9,586 nucleotides of DNA from Bacillota bacterium (GTDB lineage Bacteria > Bacillota > Clostridia > Tissierellales > Peptoniphilaceae), in NCBI GenBank assembly GCA_023443025.1, contig JAEZWM010000015.1:1-9586 (forward strand), read 5' to 3'. The notes beneath the pieces were generated by a model, which was not told where the DNA came from, ran no database searches, and saw only the letters and a program-made list of their open reading frames with translations. The position numbers were made by a program, and so were the translations under genes. This document shows positions 1-6,144 of this stretch, one piece after another. Position 1 is the stretch's first letter, and each line of letters opens with the position of its first letter.

Positions 1-1793
1 CCTACATTGAACTTTTCGTACTCTTCATTTAATGCTTGTTGTTTTATATCCAGGTTTGCTCTTTCGTTAGCTAGTTGAGCAAGTCCTCCCTCGACTTGTG
101 CTAATCCACCTTCAACTTTAGCAAGCTTTGTTTGGAGTTCAGCTTTTATAATCTCTGCATAAGCTTTTTCATCATCACTTGACTCCGGATCATTGATTAT
201 CTCATCTTGTTGAGCTATTCCTGATTCTAATTGGGCTTTTTGGCCAAGCAATTGATTCTTTTGTGCATTAAGACTGTTTTCCTGTTCGCTTAACTGGGCA
301 TAGCCGGCATCAATTTGAGCTTGAGCTCCGTCAAGTTGAGCTTTAGCTTGTTCTAAAGCCGGTCTTTGTGCTTCGAGTTCTGCTAAACCAGAATTATATT
401 GCTGCCAACCGCGTCTTAAATTTTCTTCTTCCGAAGCAATTCTCAGCTTGCCTTCTTCAATGCTCTTTCTAGCATTTTCTAGCTCTATTTCTGCGTTTTG
501 AATTTCATTTTCTGCATTTGCAATTTCTCTATCATATCTTTCAAGACCTTCATTATAATCTTTCCATCCGCTATCAAGCTCGGATCTAGCATTGTCTAGT
601 TTTACTTTAGCATCAGCCAGCTTTAATTCTGCATCTTTAATCTCAGTATTAAATTTTTCCAGTCCATTAATATATTCTTTATAACCATCGTCGAGTTCAG
701 TTTTTGCATCGGCTAGCTTATTTTCAGCATCAAGCAGTTCTGCTTCGGCCTTTGCTATCTCATCGTTAAATTTTTTTAGTCCATCTTCGTACTCTTTTTT
801 TCCCGACTCTATTTCTCTTTTAGCATCGTCTAGTTTTATTTTTGCATCTGCCAGATCTTTCCGTGCTTTTTTGGTTTCCCTTTCAAATTCCTCTTTACCG
901 TCTCGGTATTTTATTAGAGCGTCGTCGAGTTCTTCGCGAGCTTCTTTAAGCTCTTTTTCTGCATCGCTTATTTCAATTCTTGCATCAGAGATTTCTTTTT
1001 CGGCATCCGCAATTTCGGTTCCTGCATCGTACTTTATTTTAGCGAGTCTTTTTTCAGGTCTATCGTCAAGGCTGGCATTTAATTTGGATTTAAAAGCTTG
1101 TGTAATACCGGAATAGTCACTATTATATCTTTCAAGACCTTCTGTGTCATTTAAAAGTATCCTTGCAACTGAATGCTCTTCAAGATTAAATTCATCTTCT
1201 AGGGCAACTCCGAAACCGTCAAGCTGTCCCTTACCGTAAAAGGATCTACCTTTCATGATTTCCGTAAAGTATTCCGGGGATTCGACGATTCCAACTATCT
1301 TAAAAGTCTTACTATGCAGTTCATCTTCTAGTGGTTCGGTATTTCCCTTCAAAAATCTTACACTATCTCCGATTTTATACTCTTTTTTTAAATCAGCATC
1401 AATCGCAATTTCTCCCAACTTTTCAGGAAGTCTACCTTCGTTAACTTTATACTTTGGGAGTGTTCCGCTCATGGATTCGAGTCTTATTAAATCGTCACTT
1501 CCATCAACCACAAGGTCAAGCTCATAACCGTATTCTATAGTTTTCATGCCATTGGTACGATCAATTGCGGCTCTGTCTTCATAGTCAAGTCCGTATGTGG
1601 ATCTAACAATTATATCGGGCATATTGTAATCTTCAAGTCTACGTTCAACTGCTTCTCTCATGGTCGGCCCTGTAACTGTCAATCCAATAATCGCAAGCGC
1701 TCCAAGAGCAACCATAGCAATTATTGATAATACTCTGGATCTCGATTTGGTAAATTCTCTTGTAATGTCTTTGTTAAGGGCTGATTTTTTCAT
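1..1793 (-). CDS. FtsX/MacB-like ABC transporter permease with long coiled-coil extracellular insert (partial, 3' end missing)
   Basis: An open frame starts at the ATG complementary to 1791-1793 and runs through the left edge without a stop, giving 597 residues. The N-terminus (MKKSALNKDITREF) is basic and is followed by one hydrophobic helix at about residues 21-42 (VLSIIAMVALGALAIIGL). Residues ~45-235 resemble a MacB-type extracellular core, including a GRLPEKLGEIAID segment and a KTFKIVGIVESPEYF strand. From ~residue 245 to the edge the chain is a charged Ala/Glu/Asp/Lys coiled coil, partly built of 39-residue repeats, turning Gln/Ala-rich near the edge. The remaining FtsX membrane segments must lie beyond position 1. 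It starts two bases after the stop of the ATPase gene and has only a weak ribosome site, which suggests translational coupling. Family knowledge: such permeases pair with LolD/MacB-type ATPases as exporters or mechanotransmission complexes. The substrate is unknown. The permease assignment is firm; the function is not. Confidence 0.88.
   Translation of the reverse strand, partial: MKKSALNKDITREFTKSRSRVLSIIAMVALGALAIIGLTVTGPTMREAVERRLEDYNMPDIIVRSTYGLDYEDRAAIDRTNGMKTIEYGYELDLVVDGSDDLIRLESMSGTLPKYKVNEGRLPEKLGEIAIDADLKKEYKIGDSVRFLKGNTEPLEDELHSKTFKIVGIVESPEYFTEIMKGRSFYGKGQLDGFGVALEDEFNLEEHSVARILLNDTEGLERYNSDYSGITQAFKSKLNASLDDRPEKRLAKIKYDAGTEIADAEKEISDARIEISDAEKELKEAREELDDALIKYRDGKEEFERETKKARKDLADAKIKLDDAKREIESGKKEYEDGLKKFNDEIAKAEAELLDAENKLADAKTELDDGYKEYINGLEKFNTEIKDAELKLADAKVKLDNARSELDSGWKDYNEGLERYDREIANAENEIQNAEIELENARKSIEEGKLRIASEEENLRRGWQQYNSGLAELEAQRPALEQAKAQLDGAQAQIDAGYAQLSEQENSLNAQKNQLLGQKAQLESGIAQQDEIINDPESSDDEKAYAEIIKAELQTKLAKVEGGLAQVEGGLAQLANERANLDIKQQALNEEYEKFNV
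441..908 (-). repeat. Four in-register 117-bp (39-residue) tandem repeats inside the permease coiled coil
   Basis: Reading the permease frame, four consecutive units of exactly 39 residues begin at residues 296, 335, 374 and 413. Each starts Y-x-(D/N/E)-G and carries L(A/L)DA and a (D/E)SGK- or DDGYK-like end. The openings are YRDGKEEFER, YEDGLKKFND, YINGLEKFNT and YNEGLERYDR. On DNA the units occupy 792-908, 675-791, 558-674 and 441-557. A degenerate 41-residue unit (YDAGTEIADAEKEISD...) precedes them and a looser Gln/Ala-rich unit follows. The DNA copies have diverged while the protein register is kept, so this is an old, selected protein repeat rather than a recent slippage product. Confidence 0.85.
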
Positions 1794-1795
1794 AA

Positions 1796-2497
1796 TCACC
1801 ACTCTATTTCGTCAATTGATATAGGATTTTCATTCATTATTATATTTCTTACTTTGGAGTCATTAATCTCAATTATTCGATCAGCAATAGGAGTGATAGC
1901 TTGATTGTGAGTAATTATTATCACAGTTGTACCTGTTTCGTTACATGTATTTTGAAGTAGTTTCAAAATGGATTTACCCGTTGTATAATCAAGTGCACCT
2001 GTAGGCTCATCACATAATAGTAACTTAGGGTTTTTAGCCAGAGCCCTTGCTATTGCAACTCTTTGTTGTTCACCACCTGAAAGCTGAGCCGGAAAGTTAT
2101 CTTTACGATGACTTAAACCTACATCTTCCATTACCATGTCCACATCCTTAGCTTCCGGCACGATCTGAGATGCAAGCTCTACATTTTCTTTTGCAGTAAG
2201 ATTTGGTACGAGATTGTAAAACTGAAACACAAAACCCACATCGTATCTTCTATAGGTAGTCAAATCATGGTCGTTGAGCTTTGATATATCCTTTCCGTCG
2301 ATGATAACAGAGCCTTCATCGTTCTTATCCATGCCCCCAAGGATATTTAAAACAGTCGATTTACCGGCACCGGAAGGTCCCACTATGACTACTAGCTCGC
2401 CTTTTTCTATTTCAAAATTAATTTTATCATTTGCTACTATTACATTTTCTCCCATTTTATAGAATTTAGAAGAATCAATCATCTGTACATAACTCAT
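1796..2497 (-). CDS. ABC transporter ATP-binding protein (LolD/MacB-type)
   Basis: This 233-residue ATPase energises the permease encoded immediately downstream. All nucleotide-binding motifs are present: Walker A GPSGAGKS (residues 40-47), Q-loop glutamine in VFQFYNL (~92), signature LSGGEQQRVA (139-148), Walker B LLLCDE (159-164) followed by the PTGALD D-loop, and the switch histidine in IITHN (197). The GFVFQFYNL and CDEPTGALD wording is typical of the MacB/LolD/FtsE subfamily. An upstream TTG would add six residues (MQRRVV). The ATG at 2495-2497 is preferred because a strong GGAGGG lies five bases before it. The gene ends in TGA, two bases before the permease ATG. The protein is expected to sit on the cytoplasmic face of the membrane. 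The cargo cannot be read from the sequence. Confidence 0.93.
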   Translation of the reverse strand: MSYVQMIDSSKFYKMGENVIVANDKINFEIEKGELVVIVGPSGAGKSTVLNILGGMDKNDEGSVIIDGKDISKLNDHDLTTYRRYDVGFVFQFYNLVPNLTAKENVELASQIVPEAKDVDMVMEDVGLSHRKDNFPAQLSGGEQQRVAIARALAKNPKLLLCDEPTGALDYTTGKSILKLLQNTCNETGTTVIIITHNQAITPIADRIIEINDSKVRNIIMNENPISIDEIEW

Positions 2498-2680
2498 TAC
2501 TACCCTCCTCTGCAATGCCTAATAAACTTCATAATATCTTAAGTTATATATACCCCCATAAACAAATATTAAGAATAAAAGCCTATAAGCACATAATTAT
2601 AAAATTTTAATTATTAATTATTAATAAAGTTTCCGGTTTATATAGATTATACTATAGAATATAGACGAAGGAGGAGTTAA
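2498..2680. promoter_or_regulatory. AT-rich divergent intergenic region between the ABC cassette and the MutS-like gene
   Basis: This 183-bp gap should hold promoters for both directions. On the plus strand, TATACT at 2648-2653 is a plausible -10 box 28 bases before the MutS-like ATG, but there is no good -35 box at the right distance. On the minus strand, a TATATATAA stretch next to a run of five Gs (complement of 2550-2557) could be a -10 region, with only a weak TTCTTA 17 bases upstream. A near-palindrome of A/T (ATAATT / AATTAT around AAAATTTT, 2593-2614) and direct TAATTAT copies are present. Such patterns are expected by chance at this base composition. No transcription-factor site is recognised. 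Confidence 0.4.
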
Positions 2681-4264
2681 ATGTTTGGGAAAACGAAAGA
2701 GTATTTAAAAAGTAAATATGGAAATCCAAATGACTATACATATAAACCGGATGTAGATATAAATGCAAAGTATCACTATGATTACATGAGAATGAGGCAT
2801 AATGATTTTTACATAGATGATATCACATGGGATGACCTTGATTTGGATAGAGTTTATGAAAGCTCAAATCACTGCTTAACAACCTCAGGGGAACAGTATT
2901 TATATTATCTACTGAGAAGACCGTGCAAAGATTACAAAGAATTTACTCAGCGAGCTGAATGCATAAGTTATTTTGAAGAAAATTCAGAAATAAGGGACAA
3001 AATCAGGCATCAATCATATAAACTTGGAAAAAGTAAAATAGCTGATATCTTTAATATTTTTAATGAATTAAAAGCAAACCCGTTACAATTACTTCTTTTT
3101 ATAGCCACTTCTATAACGAGTGTTATTTTAATCATACTTAGTATACTCGGCAATAAAGCACTTATTTTTTATGCATTTTATCTAGTTGCGTTTAATGTCG
3201 TAATGCACGAGGTTATGGTCAGAAGACATAAGGTTAAGTATGCAAGTGTGAACTACACGCTTGATTTATACAAAACATCAAATAAAATTATCAATATCCT
3301 AGATAAATCGGGATACAGCATTGATGAATCCGTTTTAAAAGCAAGAAGTAAACTAAACTTCTTGAGGTTTTTTGGTGGATTCTCAATTATGAAGGGCCAA
3401 GATCCGTTTGTAGTTTTGGACAATATATTTCTTTTCGATTTAATAAAACTGGAACTAGTCATTAAAACTCTTTGTGACAACAAGGATGAGCTATTTGTTC
3501 TACATTCATTTATTGGAAAGATAGATTCAGCGATAGCAATAGGATCCTATAAAAAGTCACTTAAAGAGGTCAGTAATCCTAAAATAAACTTTGATAAAGG
3601 CGAGAAACCATTTATTAAATGTGAAGACTTCACACATCCCGGAGTCAAAAACTGTGTTCCAAATTCTATAGAAACTGAAGAATCAATCTTAATAACCGGT
3701 TCTAATGCATCAGGTAAGTCGACGTATTTAAAAGCGATAGGAATCAATATAGTTTTAGCACAGAGTTTTACTTTTGCATTATGTAAGTCCTATACTGCAA
3801 CCTCATTTAAACTTTTATCTTCCATGGCTGTTTCAGATAGTATAGAAGAAGGGGACAGCTACTATGTAGCGGAAATAAAAGCTATAAAGAGAATAATCGA
3901 CTATCCGGCACATGGAGAAAGAGTATTTTGCATATTGGATGAGCTTCTTAGAGGAACTAACACAGTTGAAAGAGTTGCAGCTGCAAGCACCATTTTAAAA
4001 GAAATCTCAGGTTATAATTTAATTTGTCTGGCAGCAACTCATGATATCGAACTATGTAGACTGCTTTCAGATGATTATAGACAATTCCACTTTAGAGAAA
4101 ATGTCGTTGGAGACCATATGACATTCGATTATAAAATTCAAGATGGACCAACTAAAACTCGTAACGCTATCAAACTATTATCCATAATGGGATTTGAGGA
4201 AAAGATAATAAAAGATTCTGAAGAAAGAGCAAACAGATTTGTGACTACAGGTGAGTGGAAGTAG
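2681..4264 (+). CDS. MutS-family ATPase with two membrane helices, no mismatch-recognition domain
   Basis: This 527-residue protein has a GGAGG ribosome site seven bases before its ATG. The C-terminal half is a MutS-type ABC ATPase: Walker A ITGSNASGKSTYLK (GSNASGKST at 340-348), SDSIEEGDSYYVAEIKAIKR in place of the usual MutS signature region, Walker B CILDELLRGTNTVER (D420, E421), and the switch histidine in AATHD (454). The usual MutS DELGRGT reads DELLRGT here. The N-terminal third has no MutS domain I and no Phe-X-Glu mismatch-binding motif. Residues ~135-157 and ~159-178 are two adjacent hydrophobic helices, followed by a helical core-like segment. Family knowledge: similar short membrane-bound MutS homologues occur in Firmicutes and Bacteroidetes, with no established role in mismatch repair. 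The ATPase assignment is firm. A role in DNA metabolism at the membrane is only a guess. No convincing terminator follows. Confidence 0.85.
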   Translation: MFGKTKEYLKSKYGNPNDYTYKPDVDINAKYHYDYMRMRHNDFYIDDITWDDLDLDRVYESSNHCLTTSGEQYLYYLLRRPCKDYKEFTQRAECISYFEENSEIRDKIRHQSYKLGKSKIADIFNIFNELKANPLQLLLFIATSITSVILIILSILGNKALIFYAFYLVAFNVVMHEVMVRRHKVKYASVNYTLDLYKTSNKIINILDKSGYSIDESVLKARSKLNFLRFFGGFSIMKGQDPFVVLDNIFLFDLIKLELVIKTLCDNKDELFVLHSFIGKIDSAIAIGSYKKSLKEVSNPKINFDKGEKPFIKCEDFTHPGVKNCVPNSIETEESILITGSNASGKSTYLKAIGINIVLAQSFTFALCKSYTATSFKLLSSMAVSDSIEEGDSYYVAEIKAIKRIIDYPAHGERVFCILDELLRGTNTVERVAAASTILKEISGYNLICLAATHDIELCRLLSDDYRQFHFRENVVGDHMTFDYKIQDGPTKTRNAIKLLSIMGFEEKIIKDSEERANRFVTTGEWK

Positions 4265-4315
4265 GTAAAGCTATTGTAAATTATTAGTTAAATTATAAAA
4301 ACTTTATCAAAACAC

Positions 4316-4344
4316 TTGCTTTAATTAATTAGATGATGTATAAT
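4316..4344 (+). promoter_or_regulatory. Sigma-A-type promoter of the his operon
   Basis: TTGCTT (4316-4321) and a perfect TATAAT (4339-4344) are separated by 17 bases. The expected start of transcription is near 4351, about 23 bases before the leader-peptide ATG. This spacing leaves just enough room for the leader's GGAG site (4363-4366). The -35 matches consensus at three of six positions, so the -10 and spacing carry most of the evidence. Confidence 0.75.
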
Positions 4345-4373
4345 TCAATAAAATACTTTAGAGGAGTAGCGAG

Positions 4374-4472
4374 ATGAAGATTTGTTTAATGCAGACAACT
4401 AACAATCTACATAGCCATCATCATAACCATGTGATCATTCGGGGATGTTATCAGATGGCATTGTTTGCGTGA
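4374..4472 (+). CDS. hisL: His operon leader peptide (32 residues, five His codons in a seven-codon stretch)
   Basis: This small ORF runs from ATG at 4374 to TGA at 4470-4472, with a GGAG site seven bases upstream. The peptide begins MKICLMQTTNNL, continues with HSHHHNH and ends VIIRGCYQMALFA. The five histidines are all CAT codons, starting at 4410, 4416, 4419, 4422 and 4428. A His-rich leader between a promoter and an intrinsic terminator, directly ahead of histidine genes, is the mark of ribosome-mediated attenuation as in the enteric hisL leader (MTRVQFKHHHHHHHPD). It has no sequence similarity to the enteric peptide beyond the His run. The peptide itself probably has no function; its translation speed senses charged tRNA-His. 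Confidence 0.9.
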   Translation: MKICLMQTTNNLHSHHHNHVIIRGCYQMALFA

Positions 4473-4517
4473 GCTATTTGCTATTCTTGTGTAACCATCC
4501 CTCGGGGTGGTTTTTTT
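4414..4517 (+). promoter_or_regulatory. Histidine transcription attenuator with alternative 1:2, 2:3 and 3:4 RNA hairpins
   Basis: Three mutually exclusive pairings can be traced by eye. In 1:2, GCCATC (4414-4419) pairs with GATGGC (4454-4459), and ATAAC(C)AT (4423-4430) pairs with ATGTTAT (4445-4451). Segment 1 covers the His codons. In 2:3, the antiterminator, GGGGATGTTA (4441-4450) pairs with TAA(C)CATCCCT (4492-4502), with one bulged C. In 3:4, AACCATCC (4493-4500) pairs with GGGTGGTT (4505-4512) to form the terminator. Segments 1 and 3 share the word TAACCAT (4424-4430 and 4492-4498) and compete for segment 2. A ribosome stalled at the CAT codons would cover segment 1 and leave segment 2 free for the antiterminator, giving read-through when charged tRNA-His is scarce. 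Without stalling, 1:2 and the terminator form together. Confidence 0.85.
4493..4517 (+). terminator. Intrinsic terminator of the his attenuator
   Basis: An 8-bp stem, AACCATCC with GGGTGGTT (one T-G wobble), closes a CTCG loop. It is followed by an unbroken run of T that begins inside the stem (4511-4517). It lies 20 bases past the leader-peptide stop and 21 bases before the first structural gene, so it must be bypassed to express the operon. Confidence 0.9.
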
Positions 4518-4538
4518 ATTGGCCAAAGGAGGATTATG

Positions 4539-6131
4539 ATGAATTATGAAGTAGCCGGTTCAAATACCATTAGTGGTAATAGAGTTAAAAGAATGCGGGA
4601 GTTTACAGGAGTTTTAATAGAAGAGTCGGAAAAGTTAGGTTACGAAGAGATTATTATGCCAAACTTTGAAGACTATGACCTCTACAAAAATCATAGAGGT
4701 GTCGATAGACTAAAAATGGTTAAAACCATAGATAATGACGGAAGAGTGCTCGTGCTTAGACCAGATGCAACAATTGGAATCACAAGATATGTTTCAAGAA
4801 ACTACCCAATTTCGGAAGCGCCTGTAAAACTATTTTATATCTCCACAATTTTTAGGGAGTTTAAAGGAATCAAAAAAACAGGAAGAGATTTTATCCAGGG
4901 CGGAGTTGAATATTTTGGTGTGCCCGGTATAGAATGCGAAGCGGAGATAATCAAACTCGCAGTAAATATAATAAGAAAGATAGAAATAAACAATATACAA
5001 ATTGGACTTGGTAGTGCAGCATACCTGGGAGCATTTTTAAAGACATTAAACTTAAACTTATACGACGAAGACATAATAATGGAGCACCTTGAAGACCGGG
5101 ATCTTAGCGTACTTATACCTTTTCTGGAATCAAAGGGAGTTAATTCACGGGACATAGATGCATTGGTTAAGCTTACTTCACTGGTAGGAGAAGTTGACTC
5201 GGTCTTCCCAAGGGCAAAAGAACTTGTAAGAAATTCTGAGATGTATTCTGCATTATCTAGGCTTGAAGCCTTAAGTAAGACGATAAGAGAATTCGACCCT
5301 AGAATAAAAATTAAGCTGGATTTTACCCTGACAAAAAGATTTAATTATTATACTGATACGATTTTTGAACTATATGCAGGAGGGATGCATGTTCCCATCG
5401 TTTCCGGTGGCAGGTATGATAAATTATCGGAAGAATACGGAGAGAGTAGGCCTGCAGCAGGTTTTGGAATGAATTTGAGTTTAATGCTGGATTACAACGA
5501 TGATGCACAAGAAGAGATGGTAACAGTCGCAGTTGCAAAGGGTAGAATTACAAACGAAGTAGTTAAGATACTTGAAGGTGGAGGTCTAAGTTTTCCTGAA
5601 TATGAAAAAGGTACTCGAAAACTATTGATTAATGATAGCAAAAATAGATTTAGGCTTGTTCTGGTCAAATCACCGGATGTCCCCACATATGTTGAAAGCG
5701 GAGCGGCAGATATCGGAATAGTAGGTTCGGACATACTTGATGAATCGAGCTTTGATGGATATGTACTCAAAACAACTGAAATTGGAAAGTGCAGAATGTC
5801 ATTTGCGAAACTGAAAAACAAAAAGATGCCTGCAGGAAATGCATTTACTGTTGCAAGTAAATATCCAAAAATTACTTCAGATTACCTTAAAAGCCAAGGT
5901 GTCAGTGCCAATGTAATAAAGCTTAATGGATCAGTGGAGCTAGGACCAATTGTCGGCCTTTCCGATATCATAGTTGATATAGTGGAAAGTGGAAAAACCC
6001 TCAAGGAGAATGGACTGGAAGAGATGGAGTCTTTTATGGATATCTCATCCAAAATTATTTGTAATAGAGTGGCATTTAAAACAAAACAAGATGATATAGA
6101 AGAATTTATAGATCTTTTTAATAAAAAATAA
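4539..6131 (+). CDS. hisZG: Fused HisZ-HisG: ATP phosphoribosyltransferase regulatory (HisRS-like) plus short-form catalytic subunit
   Basis: Catalyses the first step of histidine synthesis, ATP + PRPP to phosphoribosyl-ATP. Residues 1 to ~322 are a class II HisRS-like HisZ domain. It has a motif-2 region (FREFKGIKKTGRDF and QGGVEYFG, ~105-127), FNYYTDTIFELYAGG (~268-282) and motif 3 VSGGRYDKL (~288-296). It has no anticodon-binding domain. After a short acidic linker (DYNDDAQEE), residues ~327-530 are a short-form HisG. That part has VAVAKGR, the DVPTYVESGAADIGIVGSD segment, GSVELGPIVGLSD, and the PRPP loop DIIVDIVESGKTL (~476-488), with no C-terminal ACT-like domain. HisZ and HisG are usually separate genes whose products form a hetero-octamer, with HisZ conferring histidine feedback; here they form one chain with no stop between them. 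Two ATGs are adjacent (4536, 4539). AAAGGAGG at 4525-4532 is better spaced for 4539, though 4536 remains possible. Confidence 0.93.
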   Translation: MNYEVAGSNTISGNRVKRMREFTGVLIEESEKLGYEEIIMPNFEDYDLYKNHRGVDRLKMVKTIDNDGRVLVLRPDATIGITRYVSRNYPISEAPVKLFYISTIFREFKGIKKTGRDFIQGGVEYFGVPGIECEAEIIKLAVNIIRKIEINNIQIGLGSAAYLGAFLKTLNLNLYDEDIIMEHLEDRDLSVLIPFLESKGVNSRDIDALVKLTSLVGEVDSVFPRAKELVRNSEMYSALSRLEALSKTIREFDPRIKIKLDFTLTKRFNYYTDTIFELYAGGMHVPIVSGGRYDKLSEEYGESRPAAGFGMNLSLMLDYNDDAQEEMVTVAVAKGRITNEVVKILEGGGLSFPEYEKGTRKLLINDSKNRFRLVLVKSPDVPTYVESGAADIGIVGSDILDESSFDGYVLKTTEIGKCRMSFAKLKNKKMPAGNAFTVASKYPKITSDYLKSQGVSANVIKLNGSVELGPIVGLSDIIVDIVESGKTLKENGLEEMESFMDISSKIICNRVAFKTKQDDIEEFIDLFNKK

Positions 6132-6144
6132 TGGAGGAATAATT

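Noticed and set aside
871..1116. Plus-strand Ser-rich ORF (81 codons), and a similar one at 1255-1527
   Set aside because: Both are antisense shadows of the permease coiled-coil and extracellular domain. Ser/Ala richness is what the complement of GAT/GAA/GCA-rich codons yields, and neither has a ribosome site.
2593..2614. AT-only near-palindrome in the divergent intergenic region as a possible operator
   Set aside because: The two arms are offset around the AAAATTTT centre, and such patterns arise easily by chance in sequence this AT-rich. There is no second copy or recognised regulator motif.
4351..4535. A tRNA-His T-box riboswitch ahead of hisZG
   Set aside because: The leader lacks the conserved T-box sequence (AGGGTGGNACCGCG-like) and is far shorter than a usual T-box leader. 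The GGGTGG at 4505-4510 belongs to the terminator stem, and the His-rich ORF explains the region better.
4835..5155. Minus-strand ORFs inside hisZG, also at 5341-5538 and 5492-5821
   Set aside because: They lie wholly within a well-supported gene on the other strand, match no family I recognise and have no ribosome site.
4539..5510. A genuine histidyl-tRNA synthetase (hisS)
   Set aside because: The HisRS-like part lacks the C-terminal anticodon-binding domain, departs from the HisRS catalytic motifs, and runs directly into HisG, so HisZ is the better call.
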